Source: Entamoeba histolytica HM-1:IMSS (taxonomy: Eukaryota; Evosea; Mastigamoebida; Endamoebidae). From it: a stretch of DNA of 57,861 nt. A program made the position numbers and the translations under genes. Each line of letters opens with the position of its first letter. The stretch's first letter is position 1. The DNA lies in the NCBI RefSeq assembly GCF_000208925.1, contig NW_001914939.1, positions 1,159 through 59,019 of the forward strand, written 5' to 3'. Positions 1 through 13,182 of this stretch are shown in pieces. The notes below the pieces were generated by a model. The model ran no database searches, was not told the origin of the DNA, and saw nothing but the letters and a program-made list of their open reading frames with translations.

Positions 1-628
1 CAATGAAATGATAATGAAATAGAATAATCTAATATTGAACAAATCAAATAAAGAATATATTGAATATATCATTATTGTTACTTTATTATTTATTATTTCA
101 ATTATTAAATATTAATAAATTATTATTCATGAATATTTAATTGATTGATATTTTACAATTTCATTTTCATTTTATTTAATAAATGAAATATAAATAATAA
201 ATGAATGAATAATAATGTAATATATGAAATAATAAAAAGAAAGATAAATAATAAAGAAATATGATGTATTTAATATATAATATAATTTATTATCAAATAT
301 AATAATAATATCAAATGATGATTTATTTTTATTTCAAAATATTTTGCATCAATAAAATATGTTGCTAAATATTTTGCATCATTAATTTTTGCATCATTAA
401 ATTTTGCGCTTTTTTTATTTGTTTCAATAAAATTTGCATCCTTTATTTTTTTTCTTTCTTTTCTTCTTTTATCATCTCTTTTGTTTTATTACACTTTATC
501 TTCTTTCTTTTTATATTCTCTCCTTTCTACTTTTATTCTTTCTTCATCATATTCTACTTCTTACTTTCTTTTTATTCTTTTATATCATTCATTCTCTTCT
601 TTTTCAATTATTTGCTTTTTTTCGTTGC
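1..628. other. AT-rich gene-free flank
   Basis: Nearly pure A/T sequence with many short AATAAT, TGAAAT and TTTATT words and no credible gene. From about position 430 the plus strand becomes strongly T-rich. The open frames there encode only Phe/Leu/Ser/Tyr-rich strings, a product of base composition and not membrane proteins. A small degenerate repeat inside it is listed separately. Confidence 0.6.
342..440. repeat. Short degenerate TTTTGCATCA repeat
   Basis: The word TTTTGCATC, usually followed by A, occurs at 342-350, 372-380 and 387-395. A degraded copy (TTTTGCGC) lies near 403 and a shorter TTTGCATC at 433-440. Spacing is irregular (15-40 bp) and the intervening sequence is AT-rich, often ATTAA or AATAAAAT. 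In such AT-rich DNA five G/C-containing copies in 100 bp are unlikely by chance. Function unknown. Confidence 0.5.
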
Positions 629-1264
629 CTATTTATAATAGTTTATTTGTTCAATTGTTTTTACTTTAATATGATATATATCATTTTTCTTAATATGTAA
701 TATTCTTTTTAATTTCATATATTGTTTATTATGGAGTAAATCTCTCAATCTACATATTTTTGATTGTAATATTCTTTCTATACCTCTCTTTCCACTTCTT
801 TCTTGTTTATTTTTATTAATTATGTTAATTGTGGAAGCTAAAGTTTTAATATAGTGGTAATAATCATCTAATGTATTGATTATTATTTCATTTTTATTAA
901 TAATATTAATTATTTGATGTATTTTCTTCTTATTGTAATAATAGTTAATAAATTGTACTTCTTCATGTTGTTTCATTTCTTCTTCTTTAAATATTTTCAT
1001 TACCTCCTCTTCTTCTATTTCTTCTTTTTTGTTCATTCTAGTTATTATTTCTTTTAATTTATTATCTTTCCATTGATGTTTTATTATTTCTTCAACTATT
1101 ATTCTATTAATTTCTCTTTTAATTTCATTCTTTATTTTAAATGTCTTCTTTAATATTTCTTTATATTCATTAATATCATGTATTTTATTTTCATTTTCTT
1201 GTATTAATCTTTCTATTATTTCTTCTTTAAGTTGACATTTTATTTTTCTTTCTATTAATTTCAA
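629..1264 (-). pseudogene. Lys/Glu/Ile-rich coding remnant
   Basis: A minus-strand open frame of about 211 codons that is very rich in Lys, Glu, Ile and Asn and predicted to be helical or coiled-coil. It has no ATG at its 5' end: the first usable start-like codon is TTG and a TAG lies about 25 codons further upstream. Lys/Glu-rich sense-like sequence continues upstream (about 1265-1440) in shifting frames, as expected of a gene decaying by frameshifts. No family is recognised. It could belong to one of the Entamoeba repetitive elements with charged open frames, but I cannot show that. The alternative is pure composition bias. Confidence 0.3.
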
Positions 1265-2647
1265 AGCAAAACATTTATAAAGTGTTAAAATTTCTTCTCT
1301 ATTTGATTCGATTCTTTTGTTTATCTAGTTCAATTGTTGTGATCTTCTTATGCTGAATATCCATTTCTTCAATGAAACTCTGAATTAACTTTCTTTTTTT
1401 TTGGAAAATCATCTTCGCTTGTTGTTATTTCATCAGCTACTACCACATTGGGGGTGAGGTCATTCACAATTTGTGATTCAGATGAGTATTCTGTATTGTT
1501 ATTTACATAATCTTTCTTCTTTTCTTTCTATGTATGTTTTATTTTCTAATTTAGATAATTTATCTTTCAGGAAGAGTAATTGTTGTGTTAAGTTATTCAC
1601 TTCAAACATTTTTCTTTCAGATTCAGCATGGAATTCAAATATTTTTTTATCATACTTTGTTTGTGCTTATCTCATTCTCATTTTTCTTCTTTAATATCAT
1701 ATTCTTTTTGTTAATTTATGATTAGTCTACTCTTTCTATATTCTCTTCTTTCTCTATTTCTTTTATTCTTTTATTTGTATGTTCATCTTCATATCTCTTT
1801 CTCTTATTTATCTTCATTACTCATTTAGCATTGAATTATTTATATATTTTATTGTCATTAAATTTATTTGCATCATATTCTTTATCATCTCCTTCAATCC
1901 TTCATATTATTAATTTTTTCTTCTTTTCTATTTGTTTTTGTTGTTCTCATGCAAAAATACAATATTCTTATTATTGTTGATGGGGTATATTCTTTGATAT
2001 TGCTTTTCTTTATTTCTTCTATTTCTTGTTTGTAAGAATTTTAGTTTCTTCTTCAAAGAATATTTTCCTTCATTCTTGATTTTTTCTTTCTTTGATTTCT
2101 GTTTTGATTTCTACCTTGATATTGTTTGTCTCTTCTTTGTGTTTTATTGGGATATTATTTCTAGTGTGTTAATACTATTGTTTCTATTGAAAATATGGAT
2201 AAAGTAATTATGGTGATGAATATGAATGAAGTGATGAGTGAAATAAATATATCATTATTATTGTGATTGTTATGATAATAATTATTGTAATTGTTAGTAT
2301 GATGATTGATGTATCATTGAAAATACAAATAATACACTTTCACTCATTCTTCTATCATGTGTACTTCTTGTTTGATATGAATTTCTTCTTTTGTTATTTG
2401 CATTTTTATATTTTTGTTGTGTTTCTTGTAATACTTCTCAGTTGATGAAGAGGAAAAATAAACTAACTATGAGAGCACGTAAAAAGAATAAACAATGGAT
2501 ATCCCTCTAATTTTGTTATTTTCATCATGAGAAATAATTGGTTCAGTTGGTTCATGAGTTGTATGACAAAAGGAGAGTGAGTTTTGGAAAGAAAAAACAG
2601 ACATTCATAAAAAGAAAAGAAGGTAAAAGAAAAGAAAGATATATAAT
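1265..2647. other. Decayed, T-rich, coding-like stretch
   Basis: No intact gene. Reading the minus strand gives runs of charged residues interrupted by stops and frame changes, for example around 1330-1440. This suggests continuation of the remnant at 629-1264. The plus-strand frames are hydrophobic shadows. The last 200 bp before the raptor gene's stop codon are purine-rich, with no recognisable signal. Confidence 0.4.
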
Positions 2648-5600
2648 TTAATCAAAACCAAATAAAGTAATACTTGAATCAGTAGAAGAAACAGCCATAT
2701 TGAATCCAAATTGAGTGATAGCCATATTAACTACTGGATTAATTCTATGACCAAAGAAACCATCATAATATTTAATTTCTTGAATCATTTTACCTGATTC
2801 ACTATTATATGACCTAATAAATTGTTCAGCACTTCCACAAACAAAATATGTAGCAGTGGGATGTGTTACTAATGTAGTAAGTTTTGGGACATAAAGTTTT
2901 CTTATTTGACTAGCACGAATGTCAATTAACCCAGCTAATGATGGTTCATTAAGTCTAGCAACAGCTCCTGCAATAATTGTATTTCCTGAACTTGGTCTTG
3001 ATGTAGTAATAATTGGTGAATGTGAAATTTTCCATGTTTTTACTTCTCTTTCTTGTGGAGATAATCTCATATCATATAATGTCACTTTTCCATTAACATT
3101 TCCTACAAGAAACATATGATCACTAAATTCATTATATTCATTAACACATGTAATTGATGTTTTCATTCTAATGTTTGCTTCTAATTCTTCTTTTTCTAAA
3201 TCCCATATTCTTATCATAGAATTTCCTGCAGTTAATAATCGACTCTCACCTAATCCAACTACTTTTGCTCCAATATCTGGTAAACATTCTTCCATAACAC
3301 CTTTAAAACTACTTACAAGTACATTACTTCCACTATCTTCCCAATTTCTCCAGATTCTTATTGCTCCATCATTAGTTGATGTAACTAACATTGGAATATC
3401 TGTTTTATTTATCCATGTCATTCCACTTACACTTTTATTTCCTGAATTTAAATTATTCCATGCATTGACAACACTTTCGCTGTTAGTATCAAATACTCTT
3501 ATTGTTGACCCTTTATTACTTCCTACAACTAATAATGGTAATGTTGGATGAAATAACATATTCCCCGGATTAAATTCATGTCCTTCTTCTCCAATAAACC
3601 TCCCTATTTGTTTTAATTTATGATTTTCAAAGTCACTTCCTATAAGTGTAAATTGTGTTCGACTTTCAACATACTTTTCTTTAAACCATTTTCTTTGTGG
3701 TGTAATTTCTTTTCTCTTTTTTAATAATGGCTGTGATAATTCATATACTCTTGATTCATATAACTTATTTACAATCGTATTTAATGCACTAATTCTTCTT
3801 TGTGGGGTTATTGTTCTTCCTTCTTCTTTATTTGTATATATTTCTAGTATTTCATTTAAGATTTCCGCTGCTCCATTGACATCCGTATCAGGATCTTCCT
3901 TTCCAATTTCAACCGTTTGTTCAAATATCTTAGACTCTTTAACTGTCCCAACTAACACTTTTGCTAATCTTTGGTATAAAACAATTAAATGTTCTCTTAC
4001 TTTAGGACATGCATCATGAACTAAAACTGCTGTTTTTAATGCAATCTCATTACATGCTTCTCCAATGTCAGCATATGGCTCTCCAATTAATGTAGTTAAG
4101 CAATTTAATAATGCCACTCTTACTCTTGGATTTGGGTCTTGTAAAAGTAACATTAATGAATTAATAATTCCTTTCTTTTGTGCCCTTATTTTAATTTCAA
4201 CACTTCCTTCCCATAATTTACTTAAACATAATAATGCCCATGATCTTACTTCAATATTTTCACTTTTAAAATAAAAATGAATAACTTCTATAATATTTGC
4301 TTGAACTAATGTTGCTTTAACTTGTGTATTGTCTTCTAATAATGTAGTTAAAATAAATAATGCATATGCATTTGTTCCTGTATTTAAATTTTTTGTATTA
4401 TTTTTTAACACATTTAAAAAGTAGATTTGATGATTTTCTCTAATAAGGTTTTGATGGAATGTTTTCTTTTTATCAACAACAAGTATTTTCATCCAACAAA
4501 ACACTAAATATTCATAAAAATCTACACTTGTTGTGGAACTTAATAATTTTAATATATATGGAAAGATTCCTACTGCTAATGCTTGGTCACATGCCCATGG
4601 TCCTAAATCTAAAAATCGACATAATAACTTTAATGCTCTTTCTCTTAATGTTTGTGATAATAATACTTGTAACAAAATTGGAAGTTGTGCTGCAATACAA
4701 TTAGCAATATTATCTGATTCTAACCATACTTCAAATGCAACTAATTGTTCATCAAAAAATGATGATGTACTTTCATTAAAACTATTACAATGATTATTAA
4801 TTTGTAATAAACATAATTCAAGTGCTCTATCCCAAACTACCCATAAATAATGATTCGATGCATCTGGTAAAATTGGATATGATATAGGTTTACACTTGAG
4901 TGATTGCATTACTCTTTGTGCTAAGAAGAAATTTCTATATAATGATGCTATTAATAAATCTTGTCGAAATAATTTATAAAATAATGGTCGTGGTAATACA
5001 TTCCATGCTATGGAGTCTGTTATTGCTGTGAATATCCAATTTAATTCTCCTAGTGGTGTTCTTCTATTATTTAATACCCCTGGAATTCTATCTATTATTG
5101 TTGCATCCCATTTCATTAATAACGAATTTTGAATATAATATAATACTGCAACTCTTAATGGGGTTGTTAAACATGATGTAAATAAATCAGCTGGATAAAA
5201 TGGATTTGTTGGTAACATTTCATCATCTTGACATGACCCAAGAAACATATAATTTTCCCCATTTTTGTTTTTATTTTTCTTTTGCTTACTTTGTGCATAT
5301 TTTTTACACCACGTAATAATTCTTCCTGCACAACTACAATCAAATATGTATATACTTGGTGTTCCTATCGTTTGTAATAATTCATAGATTTGAAGTGGAA
5401 TATATTGTGTAAATTCTTTATCAAAAAACCATATCTCCCCATTTAATGTTGGTAATGGTACTCCATGTCCATTATAATGAAATAAAATTCTATCCGTATC
5501 TGCCATTCGTCTAAATGTTAAACATAATCTTCTGACATCTTCATATGTTGGATCACAACATGGTTCAATTTTACTTCCATTTTGCCATGACCGATATTGA

Positions 5601-5872
5601 TCTGTAAGATTCGCTGCTATATCATACACTAATTTTCGGTTTGTTTTCCCTGCTGTATCTATCCAACACTCTTTTGATGCTGAATCTTTTTGTTTAATTT
5701 GGTCAGGTGAATCAGTCCCTATATTTAAACATAACGTAAGTATTAAATGAATCGTCTTTATTCGTTTGGTGTTTATTCCTATACTCTCATCATAAAAAAA
5801 TGATCTTGTTGGAAGTGGTGTACTATAACATATCCCTTCATACACAGTTTTACTTTCTTCATCTTTCGTCAT
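2648..5872 (-). CDS. Raptor homologue (TORC1 scaffold)
   Basis: A 1,074-residue protein matching raptor along its length. Raptor is the TOR complex 1 subunit that presents substrates to the TOR kinase. The N-terminal raptor caspase-like domain shows LCLNIGTDSPD, ECWID and HYNGHGVPLP with NGEIWFF (about residues 130-150). SPSIYIFDCSCAGRI follows near 175, so both the GHG histidine and the DCS cysteine of the caspase-like fold are present. A helical ARM/HEAT middle (about 350-700) follows, with motifs such as VEVRSWALLCLSKLWEG-like repeats. About seven WD40 blades run from roughly 760 to the end. The single exon starts with ATG at 5872, and the length is typical of compact raptors. It stands alone in a gene-poor region. 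Confidence in identity is high. Whether it has any protease activity is unknown; raptors are regarded as scaffolds. Confidence 0.93.
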   Translation of the reverse strand: MTKDEESKTVYEGICYSTPLPTRSFFYDESIGINTKRIKTIHLILTLCLNIGTDSPDQIKQKDSASKECWIDTAGKTNRKLVYDIAANLTDQYRSWQNGSKIEPCCDPTYEDVRRLCLTFRRMADTDRILFHYNGHGVPLPTLNGEIWFFDKEFTQYIPLQIYELLQTIGTPSIYIFDCSCAGRIITWCKKYAQSKQKKNKNKNGENYMFLGSCQDDEMLPTNPFYPADLFTSCLTTPLRVAVLYYIQNSLLMKWDATIIDRIPGVLNNRRTPLGELNWIFTAITDSIAWNVLPRPLFYKLFRQDLLIASLYRNFFLAQRVMQSLKCKPISYPILPDASNHYLWVVWDRALELCLLQINNHCNSFNESTSSFFDEQLVAFEVWLESDNIANCIAAQLPILLQVLLSQTLRERALKLLCRFLDLGPWACDQALAVGIFPYILKLLSSTTSVDFYEYLVFCWMKILVVDKKKTFHQNLIRENHQIYFLNVLKNNTKNLNTGTNAYALFILTTLLEDNTQVKATLVQANIIEVIHFYFKSENIEVRSWALLCLSKLWEGSVEIKIRAQKKGIINSLMLLLQDPNPRVRVALLNCLTTLIGEPYADIGEACNEIALKTAVLVHDACPKVREHLIVLYQRLAKVLVGTVKESKIFEQTVEIGKEDPDTDVNGAAEILNEILEIYTNKEEGRTITPQRRISALNTIVNKLYESRVYELSQPLLKKRKEITPQRKWFKEKYVESRTQFTLIGSDFENHKLKQIGRFIGEEGHEFNPGNMLFHPTLPLLVVGSNKGSTIRVFDTNSESVVNAWNNLNSGNKSVSGMTWINKTDIPMLVTSTNDGAIRIWRNWEDSGSNVLVSSFKGVMEECLPDIGAKVVGLGESRLLTAGNSMIRIWDLEKEELEANIRMKTSITCVNEYNEFSDHMFLVGNVNGKVTLYDMRLSPQEREVKTWKISHSPIITTSRPSSGNTIIAGAVARLNEPSLAGLIDIRASQIRKLYVPKLTTLVTHPTATYFVCGSAEQFIRSYNSESGKMIQEIKYYDGFFGHRINPVVNMAITQFGFNMAVSSTDSSITLFGFD

Positions 5873-8800
5873 TCTTTTTTTTAACTTTTAACTTTTAAGT
5901 TCTTTTTTCTTTTTTTCTTTTTTTCTTTCTTCTTTATTACTATTTCTTTCATCGACTCTTCTTTATTTTCCTCCTACTCTTCCTTTTCTTCTCCTTTGTT
6001 TGTCTTCTTGTTTAAACTCTTTCTCTTATCTTTTCTTTTTATTTCTTTTTTGTTTTAATGTTTGTGGGTGTTTGCTTGTTTTTGACAGAAGTATTATTGC
6101 ATGTACATGTCTCTTTCTCTTTTGATTTTCATCTCCACTTCCCTTCGTTTCATTACCATTATCTTCTTGTCTCTTTTTCTTTTATTCTCTATATATTTCT
6201 ACATCACATTCTATTTCCTTGTTTATCATTTATTCTTTAAACACATTATTATGCTTGGTTAATACGAATTTATCATTTCTATTTCTTCTCTTAATTAAAA
6301 CTCACTTCTTTCTCTGTTTTTATTTATTATGAGAAATGTATTGTATCTTAGTTTTATCTTTTTTTCTGCTTTTTCTCATATCCTCTTTTCCTTTATTCTT
6401 GTTCATATTGACTATGTTTTCACTTGTTTATGTTTTATCTTTTCGTGTTATGCTTTCTTTACTCTCACTCTTTCATTTGCCTTATTTCCCTTTTGGTGTC
6501 ATAGTCTAATCCTATTATTTGTTTCTACTTCATATTCCTTCTTCTTGAATCCTTTCTATGCTAATTATAACTACTTCTTGAAAGAATCATCCTTGGAATA
6601 AATACTTTTTCCAATCTTATAGTCTTTCAACTACTTGGGATTAATTGAAATATAACTTCTTTATTAACTATTCTGTTTTGAATATTCCTTTTTTGAAAAT
6701 CATACCTATCTGACTTTCTTCATTACAACAAATAACACATTTGTTGTAAATAATGAATGAAGAGGGATTACTTGTTTTGTTTCTTCTTCAAAATAGATGA
6801 TTAATTACTTAATGGTTGAACTTGTTCTTCATTTATTCCTTTTCTTATTTCTTGATGTTATGAATGTTTTCTTTGTTTATTCTTCATGCAATTTCATTTA
6901 TACTTTGTTTGTTCATTTCATTTCTTGTTTGAGAAGATTCACACTAGATTGAACATGCTAAAGAGAAGGTATTTCATAGTTATATGTCGAAGTAGAAAGA
7001 AGAGAAATACTCAAATATGAAGAATCTTATCATGACATTAAAAAGAATATGTTTCTGTTAATTTGATTTGGTAATTAAAGCATTAGAATATTTTAACTAT
7101 GAGTGTGTCATCCTTGACATTATTGAAAGTATGATGACTAGATTGAAGATATTCATCGGTTATAAATTTAATGAATAATTATGTTGTATTAAATTAAATA
7201 GAGGAATTTTACAAATGATTCATTATCAAATCTACTCTTCATCATTCAGATGAACGTAATTTCTCAAATCATCGAAGAGAATTTCACAAATACAAATCAC
7301 ACTTTATATATTGTTGATTTGAGAATAATGACAGAAAGTAATGAAGAAATTTGAATAATCCACAATGAAAATAAAGAAATAATAAGTTGCATATTGAAAT
7401 GAATGAGAAAAAGTCAGGAATGGTATTAAAAACAATAATGAAATATCAAATTGAATGAAAAACATCCTTGTAATTGAATGTGAGGAGTTGTATAAATATT
7501 TAGGAGTATGGAAGTCAGAAGAAATTGATAATACTTCAATTGTAAAATCATCAAAGAAAAAAAAAATGATGAAGAAAAAGGAAATAAAGAATGAATGGAT
7601 TGAAGAGAAAAAGAAGTAGTAGTAAAATTAAAGATTAATGATGGGTATTCATTCAATAAATGGTTTATTTAAATAAAAACATCATGTCATTTTCATTCTA
7701 TATTCTTTGTTTATCCTATTCTTCATTCTGTTTAGTATTTTTATTTCATTGTGAGATGTTCATCATATCTGATTTCTATGAGGCAATTTAATTGCTGATT
7801 ATATTGTTAAAGTTCATGAAGAATGTTGAGTTTTAATGATTATAATATCAAATATGAATGACTCTATGTTATTAAAATGAAATTATAGAATTATATTCAA
7901 AATATTCAAGAAAAATGAATGTTAATATATTCAAATGTCGGGTTTTGAATTAAAAAGTAAATGAAATATTTAAAAATTATTTAAATGTCTTTAATTATGT
8001 CGTGATTTTCTATTTCTTTCATTATATTTTATTTTCATGTATTTGTTCATTTTTTATTCATTTATCTATATTCTTTCTGTAGTCTTTCATGTTTTTATAT
8101 CTTTTATTATTATTTCTTTATTTCTTTTCTTTTATCATCATTCATCTATGTTATATTCTTTATCTTTTATATATTTCTTTGTTTCTTTTCTTTATTTTCT
8201 CTATACCTCATTATTCATCTTTCTTTATATTACATTTTTCTTCTTTTCTCATTTTTTGTGTTTCTTGTTTCTCTGTATTGTCTTTTTGTATAATTTATTG
8301 ATGTATCGGATTTCATTCATATCTAATTATTTCTCTTTCTATTTTATTTCTCTTTTCTTCTTGTCATCATTTCATCTTTCACTCTTCTTGTATTTCATTT
8401 ATTATTTCGGCTTTCTTCTCATATTTGAAGTTCTTCATTCTTTTCTACTTTTATTTATTCACTTCTTTCATTTCTTCTTTCATATCACTCCTTGTTGTTT
8501 ATTCTTCCCTTCATATAAACTTCATCATTTATTCTTTTCTCTCTTTTGTTTCTTCATTTCTTCTTTCTTATATCTTCTTCAACTTTGTTGTCTTTATTCT
8601 TTACTTCCTCTTTTCTTTTATACTTTATTTCTTGCTTCATCACATCTTCCTTTGTAACTTCCTTCGTATCATTCTTATTTCTTTTTCATCAATTCACTTT
8701 TGAATTCAATTTCATCATTTTCATACAACTATCTTTCCTTACTTTGTTTCTTTTCTTATGATTGCTTTCTCTCTTGATTTTCTTGATTATTTCTCATTTT

Positions 8801-9180
8801 GATATGGTTGTTGTGTTTTTTAAGAACATGTCTAAAATGTTATTTAATAGTATACACTTTTGATTTTAGACTCTTTAACATGTGCTATTTCAGTGTTTGA
8901 AATATCCTCGATTTCTATCATATTATGGTTTTCAATTCTACCTGATTTCTTTACTTTATCATTTTGCTTTATTGTCTCTTTTGTTTGTATAATTCTTTCT
9001 ATATTTCATGTTTTTGATATGAGCCATTCTTATTATCGTATGTATCTTGTAGTTCTAATATTGTATTCTTTCTTATTCTTTCATTGGTTGTATTTTATAT
9101 CGTTGGATTAGATATTTCATCACTTATTATTCTCTTCTTTCTTTACATTTATTCAATATGTTTCTATCTCTTTATTTGAT
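5873..9180. other. T-rich gene desert
   Basis: More than 3 kb without a credible gene. The plus strand is dominated by TTC, TTT, ATT and CTT words. Its longest open frames (for example 8037-8657) translate to Phe/Leu/Ser/Tyr/Ile strings, with no charged loops or conserved motifs. The complementary strand reads as Lys/Glu/Asn/Met-rich sequence broken by stops. I read it as degenerate coding sequence or an old repeat. No tRNA, CRISPR or recognisable transposase or reverse transcriptase motif was seen. Confidence 0.5.
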
Positions 9181-12100
9181 TATTTCTATCATCAGGAGTG
9201 AAATTTGCTATGGTTCATCATCTTTTCGGTTATATTATTGACAAAAGTGGATTTGTCATTCATTTAAAATTGACGATTATCAGCATGAAAGAATGATAGT
9301 CATCTTTTATCAATCAAATATTGTGTTATGAATATAAGTGTTTGAAATGTGTGTTAATGTTGTGTTTAAGAAAAGAAGTAGAATGATAATTGAATATTAA
9401 CAAGAAGAATGATAGTGTATTTGAAAATATCAAAAGAACAATTTATTCAATTATGAAAGAAGAATATTACTCGGAAATGAAGAAAGAATCAAAATGTTGA
9501 AATAGAAGAAAAGATAGTTTTGATAATGTTAAATTGAATAAAAAGAAACAAAATATGAAAGTAAAATACAAAATAGAAATATTGAAGAATGAAATAACAG
9601 ATAATAAGAATATCATCAAAAATGGATAAATGGAATTAAAATTACAATAAGAAAAGAATTAAAAGACTGTAATTTTCTATTCATATTTATATCATTGAAA
9701 TATTCTTTGATTTTAATAACAAAATAACACACTTTGAAGAGATTGAGATGATAGAAAATAAATAATTAAATCAAATGGAATATATAAATGTTTCACATTG
9801 ATTCAAATTATTTATTTTCTTCATTTTATTGTTATATTCATTTACTTCATGTTTGAAATAATTAAATCTTTGTTTAATCAAGTTTTGAACGAGTTGTATA
9901 AACAAAAATAAATACATTTGAATTATTTAAACATGAAGAAAAACAATACATTCATTATGTGTCAACAAATTATGTATCAGATTCATTGAAACATAAATAC
10001 AATTAATATATTGAACAGATGAAACATTAACAAAATATATGTGAGATAAGTATTTTTTTTTGAGTATGAATCAACAGGTGCAGAGTATATTCTTTATTCA
10101 ATTGACAAATGAAATGAAACAATTTGTGAATCATTCAACATTGTCACACTTTTGGAATGAAACATTAAAATCTATTTAACTTCATAAATAACTATTAAAT
10201 TGTAAAAATAAACATATGAAATGTATTGTTTATATACGTATTTGTAGAAACAATCTATTAAAATATAATTGAAGTTGTGTTGATTTTATTTTATTTTATT
10301 GTTGTGTGTCTTTGATTATAATTATACATGTCATTGAAATTATTCATTTGAATCTAATGAACATTAAAATTATCAATGAAATGAAAAGACATATCTGTAT
10401 TGTAGCTGAAAATGAAATAAAGAGTATAAAAATGAAATAAAAATGAATAAGAAATAAAACAAAAATTGAATAATAAAAGAAAGAAGAAAGACAAAGAAAT
10501 AGAAGAGAAGAGAGAAAATATATAAAATATCATTATCATTATCATTGAATGTTAAATGATGAAAATAAATATTGATTATATTGTTATTATCATTAAATTA
10601 TTAAATTCATAGTTATATTTATTCTATCATCATTCATTTAACTATGAAAATATTATGAAATGTCAAAAATGTTTGTTCATGTTATTTTACATTCTAAATT
10701 AGATATTATGATTTAAGAATGAAACAAATATCACTGGTAAAACAATTAAAATAATATAAATAATTGAAACACATGAAATATTCATTTTTCACAAATATTC
10801 ATTTATTACTCAAACACAAAATAGAAGTAATAAAGAAAATGAGAAAAGAGTCGAATTAGATATTATTGTTGTTGAGATGTGTAAATTAATTATTAACATT
10901 GATGTAAGAGAAAATACAACACAGAAAATAAATGATTATTCTGAATGAAAATTGTGAAAGAAGAAATAAATAATATAAATGATTAATACAAGAAATAACA
11001 TTAATTATGAATAGAAATGATGAAATATGTTATAAAAACAATTAAACAAAAGTTGAAATTGAATGAATAAATGTAATTCTGTGATTTGGATAAAATACAT
11101 CATAATCATAAAAGAATAAATGAAATATTGTTTAATGATTAAACAAAAATAAATGAAATATTAATATAAAGAAGAATATGATGAAATAATTCATAAAATG
11201 TTTGAATATTAAATGGATAATTTGTTTATTAAAACTTATTTATTGTTTTTATTTCATTTCTTAAACATACATTTAAAGAAATTTATTGAAAACATTATTC
11301 AAAATAAAAGAGTATTTTGTTATATATGAATTTCTTGTATTTCTATTCATCATTTCATTGAAAACAATTTGTTACATTTATACATATTAAAAGAAATGAA
11401 AAATAATTGAAATGTAGAATGTTGTTATGAAAGAATATCATATTATAAAACATTATTTCTCATTAGTTTGAACTATTGTAATGTCAAACACATTATAAAT
11501 GAGTTATGTTTATATAATGATTGAAAATATTCCATAATTCTAATATCATGATTGTTGTTATCAAATTGACAAGTGACTAATTCAATATCTTCATTTCTCA
11601 TATTCATATTATCCGTTGTTTGTTTTTAATACATTCATTTGAATATTCAAAAGTAATTATTATATTGCTTTTGAGTTTATGAAGATACAAATAAATCATT
11701 TATCTTGTATTGTTGAAATGAATTTGCATAGAAAATAATTGAAGTTATGAAATACAAACAACATAACATGAAGCATATTAAAACATTGATTATGAAATAA
11801 TTGTTGAATATGTTGAATATGTTGAATGAGAATATAACAGAAGAAACAACAACTAACACACAATCATATATTAATAAAAATAGAATTAATGATGAATAGA
11901 AATATGAAATAAAGTAAGAAAAATAAAGAAATGAAATAAAGAAATAATAATATAACAAGAAGAAAAACATGTGTAATAATATGAGAGTGTTGATGAACAT
12001 TGATTCGATAGAATGATTTTGAAATTATATGAAATAGAACAAAATAAATAAGAATAAGAAAAGTATTTTAATTGAAATTTGTTTATTCTAAAATATTCAT

Positions 12101-12847
12101 AAGACTGGATTCTATTCAATAAGAAAATTTGAATAAATGAAATGAATGAATAAATGAAAGTTGAAAAGATTGGATAGAATGTATTTGAAAATGAAAACAT
12201 TGAAAATAGATTAAAATAATAGAAATACAAAATGAATATTATGAATATGTTATAAATGATAAAAATAATAACTTATGAAATGAATAAAAATTAACAATGT
12301 TTTTAAACATATAAAAAGAATGATATAATGTTAATAATGACAATTTCAATTCCTTTGATAAATATACATTAAATATATAATAAATGAAATATAAATAATA
12401 CATTAACTCTATCATATATTTAATAAAAGTAAAAGATGAAAAAATATACAAAGAAATAATAAATAAAAGTAAATAATAAGAAATGATGAATAAAATATAA
12501 AAATACACATTACAAACTCATTCTATAACATTATCAATTTGTTTATTCATTTTCTTCATAAAATCATTTAGTGTCATTTTCTTATTATTTCTATACTACT
12601 AAATATCATCTATTGTGTGTGATAATCATCAAATATTCTGTTGTAATTATATACAAAATGAAATTATAACAAACAAACTATTTGAAGAATTTAAACAATT
12701 ACTTTATATTGAAAAAATAAGAAACAGATTGTTGTGAAATTAATCCATTGTTGATACTTGTTGTTTGCTTATTCATATATTGTCATATGAACAAAAGAAT
12801 ATGTAATAATAACATGTTTATGTTTATTATAGATATAGTATGAAAGC

Positions 12848-13018
12848 ATGATATCCAACTTGTATATTGATGATGGGATGTTGTCTAATCAAATAACTAC
12901 ACATATTACGTCTTTGAAATATATGTGTAATACATTGATTGTTGATTAAACTACTTTAAGTACATTAGAATATTATCTCAATAGATTGTGGCATGATTGT
13001 GCAAATACAATGAATTAA
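12848..13018 (+). pseudogene. Isolated coding-like fragment with YIDD
   Basis: A stretch of higher sequence complexity that reads, from ATG at 12848, NLYIDDGMLSNQ, then a plausible mixed-composition peptide of about 36 residues, a TAA, and about 20 more in-frame residues (LEYYLNRLWHDCANTMN) before a second stop. YIDD recalls the catalytic box of reverse transcriptases, but no other RT motif is nearby and the length is too short for assignment. It may be a relic of a retroelement or of an unrelated gene. Confidence 0.2.
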
Positions 13019-13182
13019 TGTCTCTTTCATCAACATCACACTTCACACTTTACATCACATCACTCATTTATATCAACACACTCACACGATATTCATGCTA
13101 AATAATTTCTCCACACGTTATTTCTCATTATGACTTATCATTTCTCCATTTCTTGAATTTAGACACAACAGTTTCAATGAAA

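Noticed and set aside
434..700. Hydrophobic Phe/Leu/Ser-rich open frames that look like membrane proteins (also near 8037-8761, 11677-12508 and 14448-14861)
   Set aside because: They are the T-rich reading of A/T low-complexity DNA. They lack conserved motifs, charged loops and start context, and several overlap in different frames.
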